In this document: positions 54,437-62,384 of the stretch, one piece after another
How positions within the stretch are numbered: position 1 is the stretch's first letter
How the letters are laid out: every line of letters starts with the position of its first letter
Assembly: GCF_001499905.1 (NCBI RefSeq)
Contig: NZ_LQIS01000023.1
Coordinates: 186,001 to 250,000 of the forward strand
DNA: 64,000 nt
Direction: 5' to 3'
Source: Mycobacterium sp. GA-1285
GTDB taxonomy: Bacteria > Actinomycetota > Actinomycetes > Mycobacteriales > Mycobacteriaceae
Notes under the pieces: model-generated
What the model was told of the DNA's origin: nothing
Seen by the model: only the letters and a program-made list of their open reading frames with translations
Databases searched by the model: none
Translations under genes and position numbers: made by a program

Positions 54437-54838
54437 TCAGTAGTGAGCAACCCCGTTGCCCGCATAGCTAGGTTGCGACAGGGACACCGCGCACTCATCC
54501 GGGGAACGGTTCGTCTGCGACTGGCAGACGTACATGTTGATGTCGATCGGACCTGGCGGCAGGAAGATGTCTACGTCGGTGTATGTCCAGAAACCTACCG
54601 GCGTGTCCACTCCTACGACATACCGACAGAAGGCGGAGGCCCCGCCTGCGGTCTGGGCGGGGTCACTTCCCCAATTGCAGGAACAGCCAATTACCGCAGT
54701 GGTGGACGAGCCAGACGGAGCTGGACAGCGGTTAGGTTGTGCCGCTGGTGACGGGCAGGTGGCCATCGAGGCGAGCAGGAGTGCTAATACCCCTACGGTC
54801 GGTAGCAAGTATGTCCGCGTGGTCCTAGGAGTTTTCAT
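54437..54838 (-). CDS. Secreted cysteine-containing hypothetical protein
   Basis: 133 residues from the ATG at 54838, with GAGGG upstream. A signal sequence (YLLPTVGVLALLLASMATC) is followed by a Pro/Ser stretch and a domain with several cysteines (VIGCSCNWGSDPAQ, SAFCRYVVGVDTPVGFWTYT, MYVCQSQTNRSPDECAVSLS). MATC could act as a lipobox. No known family. It ends 58 bp from the convergent HNH gene's stop. Confidence 0.68.
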   Translation of the reverse strand: MKTPRTTRTYLLPTVGVLALLLASMATCPSPAAQPNRCPAPSGSSTTAVIGCSCNWGSDPAQTAGGASAFCRYVVGVDTPVGFWTYTDVDIFLPPGPIDINMYVCQSQTNRSPDECAVSLSQPSYAGNGVAHY

Positions 54839-55007
54839 GGAGACCCTCAACCAACCCTCAGCTTTTGCAGTGGTGTAAACGTTAGGCCTCTGCGGTGGAC
54901 CGGTGGGCCGAATGACCTTAGTACGGACGTCGCTTCGTATCGCGTCAGCACAAGTACGTGGTGACGGCGTCGAAGATGACCCCGGCGTCCTGTGGGGACA
55001 TGTCGGC

Positions 55008-55051
55008 TCCGGTCGAAAAGTGAGCAGGTAGTTCCGGTCGAAAAGTGAGCA
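55008..55051. repeat. Tandem 19-bp terminal repeats of an IS21-family element
   Basis: TCCGGTCGAAAAGTGAGCA occurs at 55008-55026 and again at 55033-55051, 25 bp apart, just upstream of an istA remnant. Multiple terminal repeats of this kind are typical IS21-family left ends. Confidence 0.65.
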
Positions 55052-55067
55052 CCCGTCTGATTGGAGA

Positions 55068-55430
55068 GTGATTACTGTGGAGGATTGGGCGGAGATTCGC
55101 CGGCTGCGTCGGGCCGAGGGCCTGCCGATCAAGGTGATCGCGCGGACGTTGAAGATCTCGAAGAGGACCGTGAAGTCGGCGCTGGCTGACGATGCGCCGC
55201 CGAAATACGAACGACCGCCGCGGGGTTCGATCGTCGATGCGGTCGAGCCGCGGATCCGCGAGCTGCTGCAGGTCTATCCGACCATGCCCGGCCAGGGTGA
55301 GCGCCGAGCGGATCGGCTGGCAGCGCTCCATCCGAGTGCTCTCGTCACGGGTGGCCGAGTTGCGACCGGTATCTGCCGCCAGACCCGGCCAGGCCGCACA
55401 CCAGCCGCCGTAGGCACCACTGAGGAATAA
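55068..55430 (+). pseudogene. Truncated, frameshifted IS21-family istA
   Basis: It starts with VEDWAEIRRLRRAEGLPIKV, then IARTLKISKRTVKSALADD and PPKYERPPRG, a helix-turn-helix of the IstA type. After YPTMPG the frame shifts: the expected continuation ERIGWQRSIRVLSSRVAELR is found in another frame from about 55290. The DDE catalytic region and istB are absent, so the element is dead. The bases from 55431 to 55636 hold no gene. Confidence 0.65.
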
Positions 55431-55636
55431 TCACCAACCACCACCGGCAGGGGGTCAATTGCTGGCTCGGGAAAGCTGCCTGCCGGTGGCTTGACAGTCT
55501 TCAGCGCTCGCTCACGAGAGCGAGTCTGGCGGGGCGGTGCGATTCTCCCAAAAATGGGACTTGTGTCCCAAAGTAGTTGTTAGCTAGTCTGCCTCCGGAT
55601 CGGCGATCGCCGACTATTACCACTAGGAGTGCCTTC

Positions 55637-55843
55637 ATGTTTCGCGCCTTCGTTCTCACCGCCGCCGCTGCCGGAGCCATTGCCGGGGCTTCTATCGCTA
55701 TCTCGCCGATGGCCGTCGCAAATGTGCCCTACAAGAACTGCAGCGAGGCTCGCGCGAACGGTGACACCGACATCCCGTCTACCTCCGAGTACTACGGCGA
55801 GCACTTGGACCGGGACCTGGACGGCATCGGCTGCGAGTCGTGA
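55637..55843 (+). CDS. Secreted Excalibur calcium-binding peptide
   Basis: 68 residues from the ATG at 55637. A signal peptide (FVLTAAAAGAIAGASIAISP, cleavage near AVA-NV) is followed by a single Excalibur domain: YKNCSEARANGD, then HLDRDLDGIGCES, the DxDxDG calcium loop with its paired cysteines. Excalibur modules are extracellular and often follow nucleases; here the same module ends the nuclease two genes downstream. The stop overlaps the next start (GTGA). Confidence 0.83.
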   Translation: MFRAFVLTAAAAGAIAGASIAISPMAVANVPYKNCSEARANGDTDIPSTSEYYGEHLDRDLDGIGCES

Positions 55844-56178
55844 CGCGGCAGCTACTTGGTTGCGCCGCGCTGATCCTCGCCGCGCTCATGGTTGCTCCGG
55901 TTGCACATTCCGAACCCGGTGCGTACTCACCGGGTGATGACGAACGCTTCTATCGCTTGCTAACTGAAGACTTTGAGAACTCGCCGGGCATCACCGTGAC
56001 GGATCGGCCCCTTGTGCGGACGCAGGCGTTACAGGCATGCCAACGCAGCAGCGAAGGCATGCGGGGGGCGCTAGTCGTCATTGACCTGATGCGCGAAGGC
56101 GCATACTCGTTCGACGTTGCGAGCAGAATCGTATCGGCGGGCAGGGTGATCTACTGCCCCGAGAACCTCAGCCCATAG
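55840..56178 (+). CDS. Small secreted DUF732-type protein
   Basis: 112 residues from a GTG overlapping the Excalibur gene stop. Signal peptide LLGCAALILAALMVAPVAHS; mature part with DDERFYRLLTEDFENSPGIT, QALQACQRSSEGMRGALVVI and a terminal AGRVIYCPENL, the DUF732 cysteine spacing. It is immediately followed by the nuclease gene, giving a three-gene exported cassette. Confidence 0.76.
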   Translation: MTRQLLGCAALILAALMVAPVAHSEPGAYSPGDDERFYRLLTEDFENSPGITVTDRPLVRTQALQACQRSSEGMRGALVVIDLMREGAYSFDVASRIVSAGRVIYCPENLSP

Positions 56179-56931
56179 ATGTGCCATCTCATGAAGATCA
56201 CACGCTGCAGGCTTGCTGCTGCCCTAGCAGGCGTGGTGATTGCCATCATCGGACTGCCGTGCGTCGCGGCCCAAGCCGATCCGGTGACCACGACCGCCGA
56301 AGTGCTGAGGGTGGTTGACGGCGACACCATCGACATCCGGGACGATGTCCGGGGACGGCTTCGCATACGGGCACTCGGCATCGACACGCCCGAGACGAAG
56401 AAACCCGGCACGCCAGTGGAATGCTGGGGACCAGAGGCCACCCGGTTCGCGGAGTCGAATCTGCTCGGGCAACGAATCGCGCTAGTCATCGACCCCACGC
56501 AGGACCGGACAGACCGCTATGGCCGCACACTGGCATATCTGGTGCGGGCAGATGGGTGGGACTACTCAGTCGAAGCAGCCCGCGCCGGTGCGGCCAGGTC
56601 CTATGTCTACGGCGGGACGCCAGTCGCCCGTCAAGACGCGATAGCGGCGGCTGAAGCTGAAGCTCGAGGCGCTCTCCGCGGACTGTGGGGTCCACCGTGC
56701 AACGGGAACACTGCATCGGTCGATGCCACAGAGGCCGTGCCCCCAGCGTCTGCTCCCTTGATTGCAGCGCCACCGCCAGCCGGTGACGTAACGCCACCAC
56801 AGAGTTCGACCGTGTATTACTCCAATTGTGCTGCAGCGCGTCGAGCTGGCGCGGCACCCCTGATGGCGGGAGAACCTGGATATCGCCCCGCGCTGGACCG
56901 AGACAGCGATGGCGTCGCTTGCGAGAGCTGA
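56179..56931 (+). CDS. Secreted thermonuclease (SNase) with C-terminal Excalibur domain
   Basis: 250 residues; the ATG at 56179 directly follows the preceding stop, and Met5 (56191) is an alternative start. After a signal peptide (LAAALAGVVIAIIGLPCVAA), a staphylococcal-nuclease domain spans about 40-170: VLRVVDGDTIDIRDD, RIRALGIDTPETKKPG and DRTDRYGRTLAYL. A Pro/Ala linker leads to the Excalibur module (SNCAAARRAGAAPL, LDRDSDGVACES). It would degrade DNA or RNA outside the cell in a calcium-dependent way. The shared Excalibur ending with the first cassette gene suggests the three proteins act together. Confidence 0.87.
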   Translation: MCHLMKITRCRLAAALAGVVIAIIGLPCVAAQADPVTTTAEVLRVVDGDTIDIRDDVRGRLRIRALGIDTPETKKPGTPVECWGPEATRFAESNLLGQRIALVIDPTQDRTDRYGRTLAYLVRADGWDYSVEAARAGAARSYVYGGTPVARQDAIAAAEAEARGALRGLWGPPCNGNTASVDATEAVPPASAPLIAAPPPAGDVTPPQSSTVYYSNCAAARRAGAAPLMAGEPGYRPALDRDSDGVACES

Positions 56932-57034
56932 CGGGTGGGTATCCGCGCTGAGACGTGGTTTGGCATGCCACCGCCTGCTTCGGAACGGAACGGTTGCGGT
57001 TTTCAACCGACCTCAGCAGGGGTAGACCGGCGGC

Positions 57035-57424
57035 GTGCCTGACCGAAACTTCGGGTTCCGCTTCACCACTCCGTACCGGTTGGCGGGATTGCCATTCGGT
57101 ATCAGGCCTTCGACGTGTGAGGTCCGACTGAGTGCCGGTCAGCTGACTGCCCGGTTCGGCCCGTGGCAGGTTCAGACTGCCCTAGACAACATCGCCGATG
57201 CGTCCATCACCGGCCCCTACACCTTCATCAAGACCGCCGGTCCCGCACACTTATCTCTCGCCGACAGAGGACTGACCTTCGCGACCAACGGGGATCGCGG
57301 CGTCTGCCTAACCATGGTTGAACCTATACGCGGTATCGACCCTTTCGGGCTGCTACTGCACCCAAATCTCACACTCACGGTGGCCAATTGCGACGCACTC
57401 GTGCACTCCGTTCAGGTCAGGTAG
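57035..57424 (+). CDS. Conserved-looking hypothetical protein
   Basis: 129 residues from GTG. A compact beta-rich protein with FGFRFTTPYRLAGLPFGIRP, LTARFGPWQVQTALDNIADA, TGPYTFIKTAGPAHLSLADR and TFATNGDRGVCLTMVEPIRG. No signal peptide or membrane segment. I recall similar cytoplasmic proteins in mycobacteria but cannot name the family or role. It may be a core gene lying among island DNA. Confidence 0.65.
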   Translation: MPDRNFGFRFTTPYRLAGLPFGIRPSTCEVRLSAGQLTARFGPWQVQTALDNIADASITGPYTFIKTAGPAHLSLADRGLTFATNGDRGVCLTMVEPIRGIDPFGLLLHPNLTLTVANCDALVHSVQVR

Positions 57425-57623
57425 CCCGTCACGCCAGGCTCAGCGCTGCCCGGAAGCGTTGAGCGGCACAGCCTAACGAGCGCCTCACTCGGCGGCAGGG
57501 GGAACACACGACATCATGATCGACACGCAGGCCAAGCCAAGCGATCGAAGATCCCGTGCCCACCGAGTCCTGACCCTCTCGCCGAAGTGAGTACAGCCCC
57601 GGCGATAAGCCTTGGGGACCGAA

Positions 57624-57656
57624 GTCCCCCGCCAGGGAGCATCGCTGACGGGGGAC
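57624..57656 (-). terminator. Candidate hairpin terminator after the WGxxGxxG gene
   Basis: GTCCCCCG (57624-57631) and CGGGGGAC (57649-57656) form an 8-bp stem 29 bp downstream of the minus-strand WGxxGxxG stop. There is no U tract, so termination is plausible but not certain. The rest of 57425-57684 holds no gene. Confidence 0.4.
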
Positions 57657-57684
57657 CCGGTCGGTCGTGGAGTAATTGATTTGC

Positions 57685-57954
57685 TTAGGTGCGCGGATTC
57701 GTGATGGTGCCACCGCCGCGATTGGCCGGGTAATCGGCGTCCTTGCGCCGCTTCAGACCGGCCAGGCCAAGCAGGCCCAACAGCCCGGCCAGGCCCCACA
57801 GGCCATTGTCGCCGCTGTCATCGTTAGCTTGCTGCTCCTGGGCGAGCGTTGTCGTCGTGGTCGTGGGTCCTTCAACTATGTCCGCATTGGCGATACCGGC
57901 TCCGCCGAACAGCAGGATCAAAGTCGTGGCTCCGATGACAAGTGGCTTCTGCAT
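57685..57954 (-). CDS. WGxxGxxG-type exported small protein
   Basis: 89 residues from the ATG at 57954, with GGAGAG upstream. A signal-like segment (LVIGATTLILLFGGAGIANA) is followed by a Thr-rich spacer, an acidic stretch and the motif W53-G54-L-A-G57-L-L-G60 inside a hydrophobic helix, ending with a basic KRRKDA tail. This is the layout of WGxxGxxG proteins, whose C-terminal helix is thought to be a sorting or membrane-anchor signal. It stands alone. Confidence 0.72.
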   Translation of the reverse strand: MQKPLVIGATTLILLFGGAGIANADIVEGPTTTTTTLAQEQQANDDSGDNGLWGLAGLLGLLGLAGLKRRKDADYPANRGGGTITNPRT

Positions 57955-58384
57955 TTTCTCTCCATGTAGGTGTTGGTCGGTCCCGAAAGACCGCCGCATG
58001 CGAAACGGGGACCAGGGCGCTCTAGTCGCCAGACTCAGCAGGTTTGCTGACGCACTCGTTGCGGAGGCTTGTTTTGCCCAAGGCGCGCCAAAGTGAAACC
58101 TCTTTGACCAGCTAAGTGATGACTGTGGGGGCTGATTACCCGAGTTCAGGGTGGCTGTGTGATCTACAGCACTGGCCTTCTCTGTTTTCGTGATTGACCT
58201 GTTTCGCTCAGAAGCGGGTGGGCACAACTCCCGCAGTGGGCGACGGCGGAAAGGGACGACTCTGACGTTTCTTCCAAGGCGGCCAGCGGGGTTCATCCCC
58301 TTACGTTGAGACGCTCGCTGGCTCATCAGATCAGCTGGCGGCCTCGGTTCGCTGCTTCGCTCTGGTACAGGGTCAGGGCGTGCT

Positions 58385-59740
58385 CGCTTGGAGAGCAAGG
58401 GGGCCTCGGCATCCAGGTGCCACTACCCGAACGTCCAATCCGGGGGTACGGTCGAAGTGCTTCGCGCTGATCGACTCTTGATAAAAACTTGCCCGCCGCT
58501 GTGCAGGCTAGCTACGGCAGTTGTCGACAGCGCTAAGTGCAGGACCCACTACGGGTTCATGATGTGTTCGACCGGTGAATCGGTCGAATGTGCGCATCAC
58601 CGAGCGCCTGACTTTCGCAGGAAGCTGCCGCCAGCAGGTGGCTCTATATGACCGGTGTCCGGCGCTCGGTCCGCGCGGAAGGACGCGATCGCTGTGGCCG
58701 TCGTGGGAATTGATGCACACAAGCGCAGCCACACCTTCGTGGCAATAGACGACTCGGGCCGCAAGATCGGCCAGAAGGTCTCGGACACAAACAGCCTGGG
58801 ACACTTGGCTGCAATTCGGTGGGCACGCAGCCGGTTTGGCGCTGACATCACGTGGGCCGTTGAAGACTGCCGTAACGTGTCGAGGCTCCTCGAACAAGAT
58901 CTACTGGCCGCCGGGTACACCGTCATCAGAGTCCCCACCCGGCTGATGGCTCGCACTCGTGCCTCTGCACGCACCGTCGGCAAGTCAGATCCCATCGATG
59001 CACTGGCGATAGCGCGGGCCGCGCTGCGCGAGCCGAACTTGCCGACTGCCTACACCGATCAGACCTCCCGAAACCTGAAGTTGCTCGTTGACCGCCGCGA
59101 GGACCTCATCCACCAACGCAACGCAACGACCTGTCGCCTGCTGTGGCGGCTGCACGAGCTAGACCCTGACCGCATCATCGAGCCAAAGGCGTTGTCTTCG
59201 AGGGTCAACCGCGACACCACCGCCTCGTGGCTCACGGGTCAGCAGGGCCTGGTCGCCGAGATAGCCCGCGACGAACTGGCCGACATTGACCGGCAGTCCG
59301 AAGATGCGCGTGCCCTTGAGAAAAGGATCCAAGATCTCGTCGAACAAGCCGCCCCGCGTCTCCTAGCTGTTCCGGGCTGCGGGCCGCTGTCGGCGGCCAA
59401 GATTGTCGCCGAAACCGCAGGGGTGCAGAGGTTCCCAACTGAGGCCGCCTTCGCCCGATTCGCTGGCGTCGCACCATCACCGGCGTGGTCGGGATCGACC
59501 CGAGGCCGGTGGCGATACGTCAAGACGGGCAACCGCCAAGTCAACGCCGCACTGCACCGAATCGCCCTGACCCAGATACGACGAGACGGAGCAGCCCGCG
59601 CCTACTATCGCGAGCGCATCGAGGCCGGAGAACCACCCATGCCCGCTTTGCGCCGCTTGAAGCGCCGCCTGGCCCGAGTGGTCTACAGCAGGCTGAGAGC
59701 TGACGCGCTGTCGCAGCCAACTAGACTCGGTCCGGTTTCA
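58385..59740 (+). mobile_element. IS110-family insertion sequence (ends approximate)
   Basis: The element contains one DEDD/Tnp20 transposase gene, and the upstream non-coding DNA fits the 5' non-coding end of IS110-group elements. No terminal inverted repeats are expected in this family. The right end is estimated near 59730-59740, where similarity to the second fragment (50918-51064) stops; the left end is only a guess from the extent of non-coding DNA. Confidence 0.6.
58500..58654 (+). ncRNA. Candidate bridge RNA of the IS110 element
   Basis: About 150-270 bp of non-coding DNA precede the transposase. It contains a perfect 8-bp stem TTCGACCG/CGGTCGAA (58567-58574 and 58581-58588, loop 6 nt) and a second GC-rich hairpin near 58620-58640. 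In IS110-group elements this position encodes the bridge RNA that guides recombination. The boundaries are guesses. The remaining 57955-58499 shows no gene. Confidence 0.35.
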
Positions 59741-59743
59741 TGA
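58655..59743 (+). CDS. IS110-family transposase (DEDD RuvC-like plus Tnp20)
   Basis: 362 residues. The DEDD catalytic set is complete: Asp20 (VVGIDAHKRSH), Glu70 (ITWAVEDCRN), Asp112 and Asp115 (KSDPIDALAIARA). The C-terminal Tnp20 domain has LLAVPGCGPLSAAKIVAETA, the candidate catalytic Ser in PAWSGS (Ser279) and WRYVKTGNRQVNAALHRIAL. The spacing of the acidic residues equals that of well-studied IS110 recombinases, so it should be active. The stop TGA overlaps the ATG of the ligase gene, meaning that the last codons appear to be supplied by target DNA. Confidence 0.92.
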   Translation: MSGARSARKDAIAVAVVGIDAHKRSHTFVAIDDSGRKIGQKVSDTNSLGHLAAIRWARSRFGADITWAVEDCRNVSRLLEQDLLAAGYTVIRVPTRLMARTRASARTVGKSDPIDALAIARAALREPNLPTAYTDQTSRNLKLLVDRREDLIHQRNATTCRLLWRLHELDPDRIIEPKALSSRVNRDTTASWLTGQQGLVAEIARDELADIDRQSEDARALEKRIQDLVEQAAPRLLAVPGCGPLSAAKIVAETAGVQRFPTEAAFARFAGVAPSPAWSGSTRGRWRYVKTGNRQVNAALHRIALTQIRRDGAARAYYRERIEAGEPPMPALRRLKRRLARVVYSRLRADALSQPTRLGPVS

Positions 59744-60726
59744 AGATCGAATCAATCAGCCCCATGCTGGCCACGCTGGGCAAGCCGCCCTCCCGGTTCA
59801 CCGACTTCGCGGTCGAGGCGAAGTACGACGGCCAACGCGGGATCGCCGTGTGCGACGAGGCCAGCGTCACCCTCCAAAGCCGCAACGGCGCGAACATCAC
59901 GAGGACCTTTCCCGAAGTTGCAGCTGCACTGTCCAGGGCGCTCGGTCGCCGACGCGTCATCCTTGACGGGGAGATCGTCGCTCTGGATGCCGAGGGTGTG
60001 CCTTCCTTTTCCCGACTACAGCGCCGGTGGCCGCAGATCCGCCGTCCCCATGCCGCATTGCTGCGCGATGTCCCGGTGAAGTTCTATGCCTTCGACGTGC
60101 TGCAGCTCGACGGCTACGAAACCAAGCGCAAGCCGTACGCCGAGCGTCGCGACCTTCTGATGGATCTTGCAGAGCCAGTACGGAGCCGCATCATCGAGTT
60201 CCCCCCGCACTGGAGCGGCGTCGACCCGCATGTCGTGCTGGCGGCCTCAGCGGACGCGGGTTTGGAGGGCATTGTCTGTAAGCGTTTGGACTCTCCCTAT
60301 ATGCCAGGAGTCCGGTCCAGGGACTGGATCAAGACCTGTCACCGGCTCCGGAGTGAGTTCGTTATTGGAGGTTGGCTACCGGGTGAGAGGATCAACCGGC
60401 ACACGATCGGTGCGCTGCTGGTCGGTGCACATGACAACGAGGGCCGGTTGATCTTCTGCGGGGCAGTCGGGACCGGCTTGAGCGCCGCGCATCGCCGGTT
60501 CCTTGGGAGGCTCCTCACGCCCCTGGCGGCGACGAAGTCGCCCTTTGACAGCACCCTGCCGCCCTCCATAGCCAGTCATGCACGATGGGTGTCCGCAGCA
60601 CTCATCGGCGATGTCGAGTATCGGCAGCTGACCGGCCTCCTGCGGCATCCCTCCTGGAAGGGCATAAGGCACGACGTCACGGACGTGCGCGGGGTTCTGC
60701 TGCCGCCCAGCGCCGGAGCTGCGTGA
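59740..60726 (+). CDS. ATP-dependent DNA ligase (LigC/LigD ligase-domain type)
   Basis: 328 residues from the ATG that overlaps the transposase stop. Motif I EAKYDGQRG places the AMP-accepting Lys28. Further motifs are LQSRNGANIT, VILDGEIVALD, FYAFDVLQLDG, LEGIVCKRLDSPY and the RDWIKTCHRLRSEFVIGGWL region, with an OB-fold domain after that. It seals DNA nicks using ATP and resembles stand-alone ligases of mycobacterial LigC/LigD type. An IS110 copy lies directly upstream and has probably replaced its promoter. The ligase lacks the polymerase and nuclease domains of full LigD. Confidence 0.88.
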   Translation: MKIESISPMLATLGKPPSRFTDFAVEAKYDGQRGIAVCDEASVTLQSRNGANITRTFPEVAAALSRALGRRRVILDGEIVALDAEGVPSFSRLQRRWPQIRRPHAALLRDVPVKFYAFDVLQLDGYETKRKPYAERRDLLMDLAEPVRSRIIEFPPHWSGVDPHVVLAASADAGLEGIVCKRLDSPYMPGVRSRDWIKTCHRLRSEFVIGGWLPGERINRHTIGALLVGAHDNEGRLIFCGAVGTGLSAAHRRFLGRLLTPLAATKSPFDSTLPPSIASHARWVSAALIGDVEYRQLTGLLRHPSWKGIRHDVTDVRGVLLPPSAGAA

Positions 60727-60834
60727 GACTTGCCGATGTTCTGCGGCAGGTGGTCGCCCCGGAGGTCAATCCCGCAGGCCGGGATCATTCACCGAAGCAG
60801 GGCTACTGACCCTGAGCTTCTCGGAGGACCGACA

Positions 60835-61135
60835 ATGATCTACTACCACACCACCGACGCAGCCGATATCATCCTCAGCCGGATTTCGGGATGCCACTGG
60901 CTCGTACACGTTGATCGGCCTCGAACTGACCGGTGTATGGCTCGGAGACAGGCCGATGGACATCAATGAGGGGGCAAAAGGTGACGAGGTTCTTCGCGTC
61001 GAATTCGGCGACGACGTTGACCTCGATGAGTTCGAGGTGATTGAAGACGGCAAGCCTTACCGAGAGTGGTGTGTCCCCGCCGCGCTGATCAACGCTCAGG
61101 CCACGGTGACGTTGGGTTCGAGACTCTCGGAATGA
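60835..61135 (+). pseudogene. Frameshifted ADP-ribosyltransferase/phosphotransferase-like gene
   Basis: The ATG at 60835 has a strong GGAGGA site 6 bp upstream and begins MIYYHTTDAADIILS. One extra base near 60875 shifts the frame; restoring it gives GFRDATGSYTLIGLELTGVW, LGDRPMDINEGAKGDEVLRV and a terminal INAQATVTLG. The pattern (YHTT, IL, GF, GVWL) resembles small ADP-ribosyltransferase or RNA 2'-phosphotransferase-like folds common on plasmids. It is broken unless programmed frameshifting occurs. The 300 bp to 61438 show no gene. Confidence 0.5.
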
Positions 61136-61438
61136 CGTGGTTGCTGGGCATGACGCGGTGCTCCGCGAAACGGTGCGTGCGCCGCGAGAGCAGAGCCGCA
61201 TAAGGTTCGATCACGGTGCGCGTCAAGCGATGTGACACCAAGCGGCCTAAAGCCGAAAGCGAGTGCTGGACTGGCGGGTACTTCATGTGCACCGGCATTT
61301 GCGCATACCAACTGTTCAGCAGCTAGGTGCATTAGCAGCAACCTCTCGGTGCGGTTGTAGATGACCTACCTGCGCGTCATCCACTTTGTATCCTCTACAG
61401 GCTGAAGTGAATCGGCCTGAGCCACTGTCGATTACTAG
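61136..61438. other. No recognised gene
   Basis: Short frames on both strands lack starts and motifs; no repeat or structured RNA was noticed. Confidence 0.35.
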
Positions 61439-61786
61439 TTACAAGCATTCTCCCGCATGCTCCAGGTGGCAGTCGCGGCAGAGCCTCGACCCCCGAACCT
61501 TCGCCTCCTTCGGCACCACGGGCTTCTGGACGTGCTTCACAGTGACCGATGGTGCGCGGCAGCCGGAATGGACGACCCCGGTGAAGTCCTCATGGAAGCG
61601 GACATCGTCACCACGGTTGATCCAGCGTCCACACCTCCCACATAGACTGCGATAGCGGGCGCTGAACGCTCTCGTGCGCGTCGATGAGGCTCGCCCGGTG
61701 GTAGCTCTCGGAGCGTCTCGAAGCTCACGCCATGCATCAGCCAGAAGCTGTTGGTCGCTCAGCTCCCTGGCGCGGTACCTCCTCAT
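61439..61786 (-). CDS. Small zinc-binding hypothetical protein
   Basis: 115 residues. The N-terminus is basic and helical (ELSDQQLLADAWRELRDA). The middle holds CGRCGRWINRGDDVRFHEDF followed by HSGC, a four-ligand zinc knuckle, and the C-terminus has SRLCRDCHLEHAGEC, a second cluster. Such proteins are typical cargo of actinobacterial plasmids and phages. Its start overlaps the stop of the 61783-62001 gene (ATGA). Confidence 0.58.
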   Translation of the reverse strand: MRRYRARELSDQQLLADAWRELRDAPRATTGRASSTRTRAFSARYRSLCGRCGRWINRGDDVRFHEDFTGVVHSGCRAPSVTVKHVQKPVVPKEAKVRGSRLCRDCHLEHAGECL

Positions 61787-62001
61787 GCCGGATCGCTCGG
61801 CAGATCTGCCAGCAGCGTGTGGATCTGCTGACGAGCTTCAACAGTCAGCGGTGCAGCCTTGGCGAGGGCCTTTTCCAGGGCGCGGAGTGGCACCTCCGCA
61901 CGGAGCCTGGTGCGGGCGGCGAGGAGGTGGGGATCATCGGCAGCGCGGTGACGAGCCAACGCCGCCAGTTGACCGTGCGTAAAGGACAGAGACGTGGACA
62001 T
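61783..62001 (-). CDS. Small helical hypothetical protein
   Basis: 72 residues; ATG at 62001 preceded by GGGAG. It is almost fully helical (FTHGQLAALARHRAADDPHL, LRALEKALAKAAPLTVEARQ, IHTLLADLPSD). Its stop overlaps the start of the zinc-binding protein gene, so they form a small operon. No function is evident. Confidence 0.55.
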   Translation of the reverse strand: MSTSLSFTHGQLAALARHRAADDPHLLAARTRLRAEVPLRALEKALAKAAPLTVEARQQIHTLLADLPSDPA

Positions 62002-62384
62002 GAAACTCCCGAGAGTTAAACCGGACAGGGCGAGTCATCTGGTCGCCACGGTCCTCGGGATTCACGCCATCGAGTGCCGACCGGGCATGTCAAGGCCTCG
62101 ATGATCTGGTCCACCGTTGCCGGTGTTCCGTCCACAACAGTACACCTACCCATCACGTGGGCACAAATATCTCAGAGCGTTATGACTTTGTCCCCGAACC
62201 AATTTGATGAGTCGAGAGCCTCAGCGCTGGGCGATGGGCTGCAGCGTTATCCGGCCCCGTGCCGTCGGTATCGAGCGGGTGCTAGACCCTGCTCCAGGGG
62301 TCACGGCGCGCCCCACCGACGCGCCTCGCGCAGCTACCCCCCGCCCCTATACGGGCGACCAGCGGGCGTCCCGCCTGTGAGCCT
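62002..62384. other. Intergenic region without a recognised gene
   Basis: About 380 bp between two minus-strand units. It is GC-rich with several short palindromic patches, but none convincing enough to call an origin, terminator or attachment site. Confidence 0.35.
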
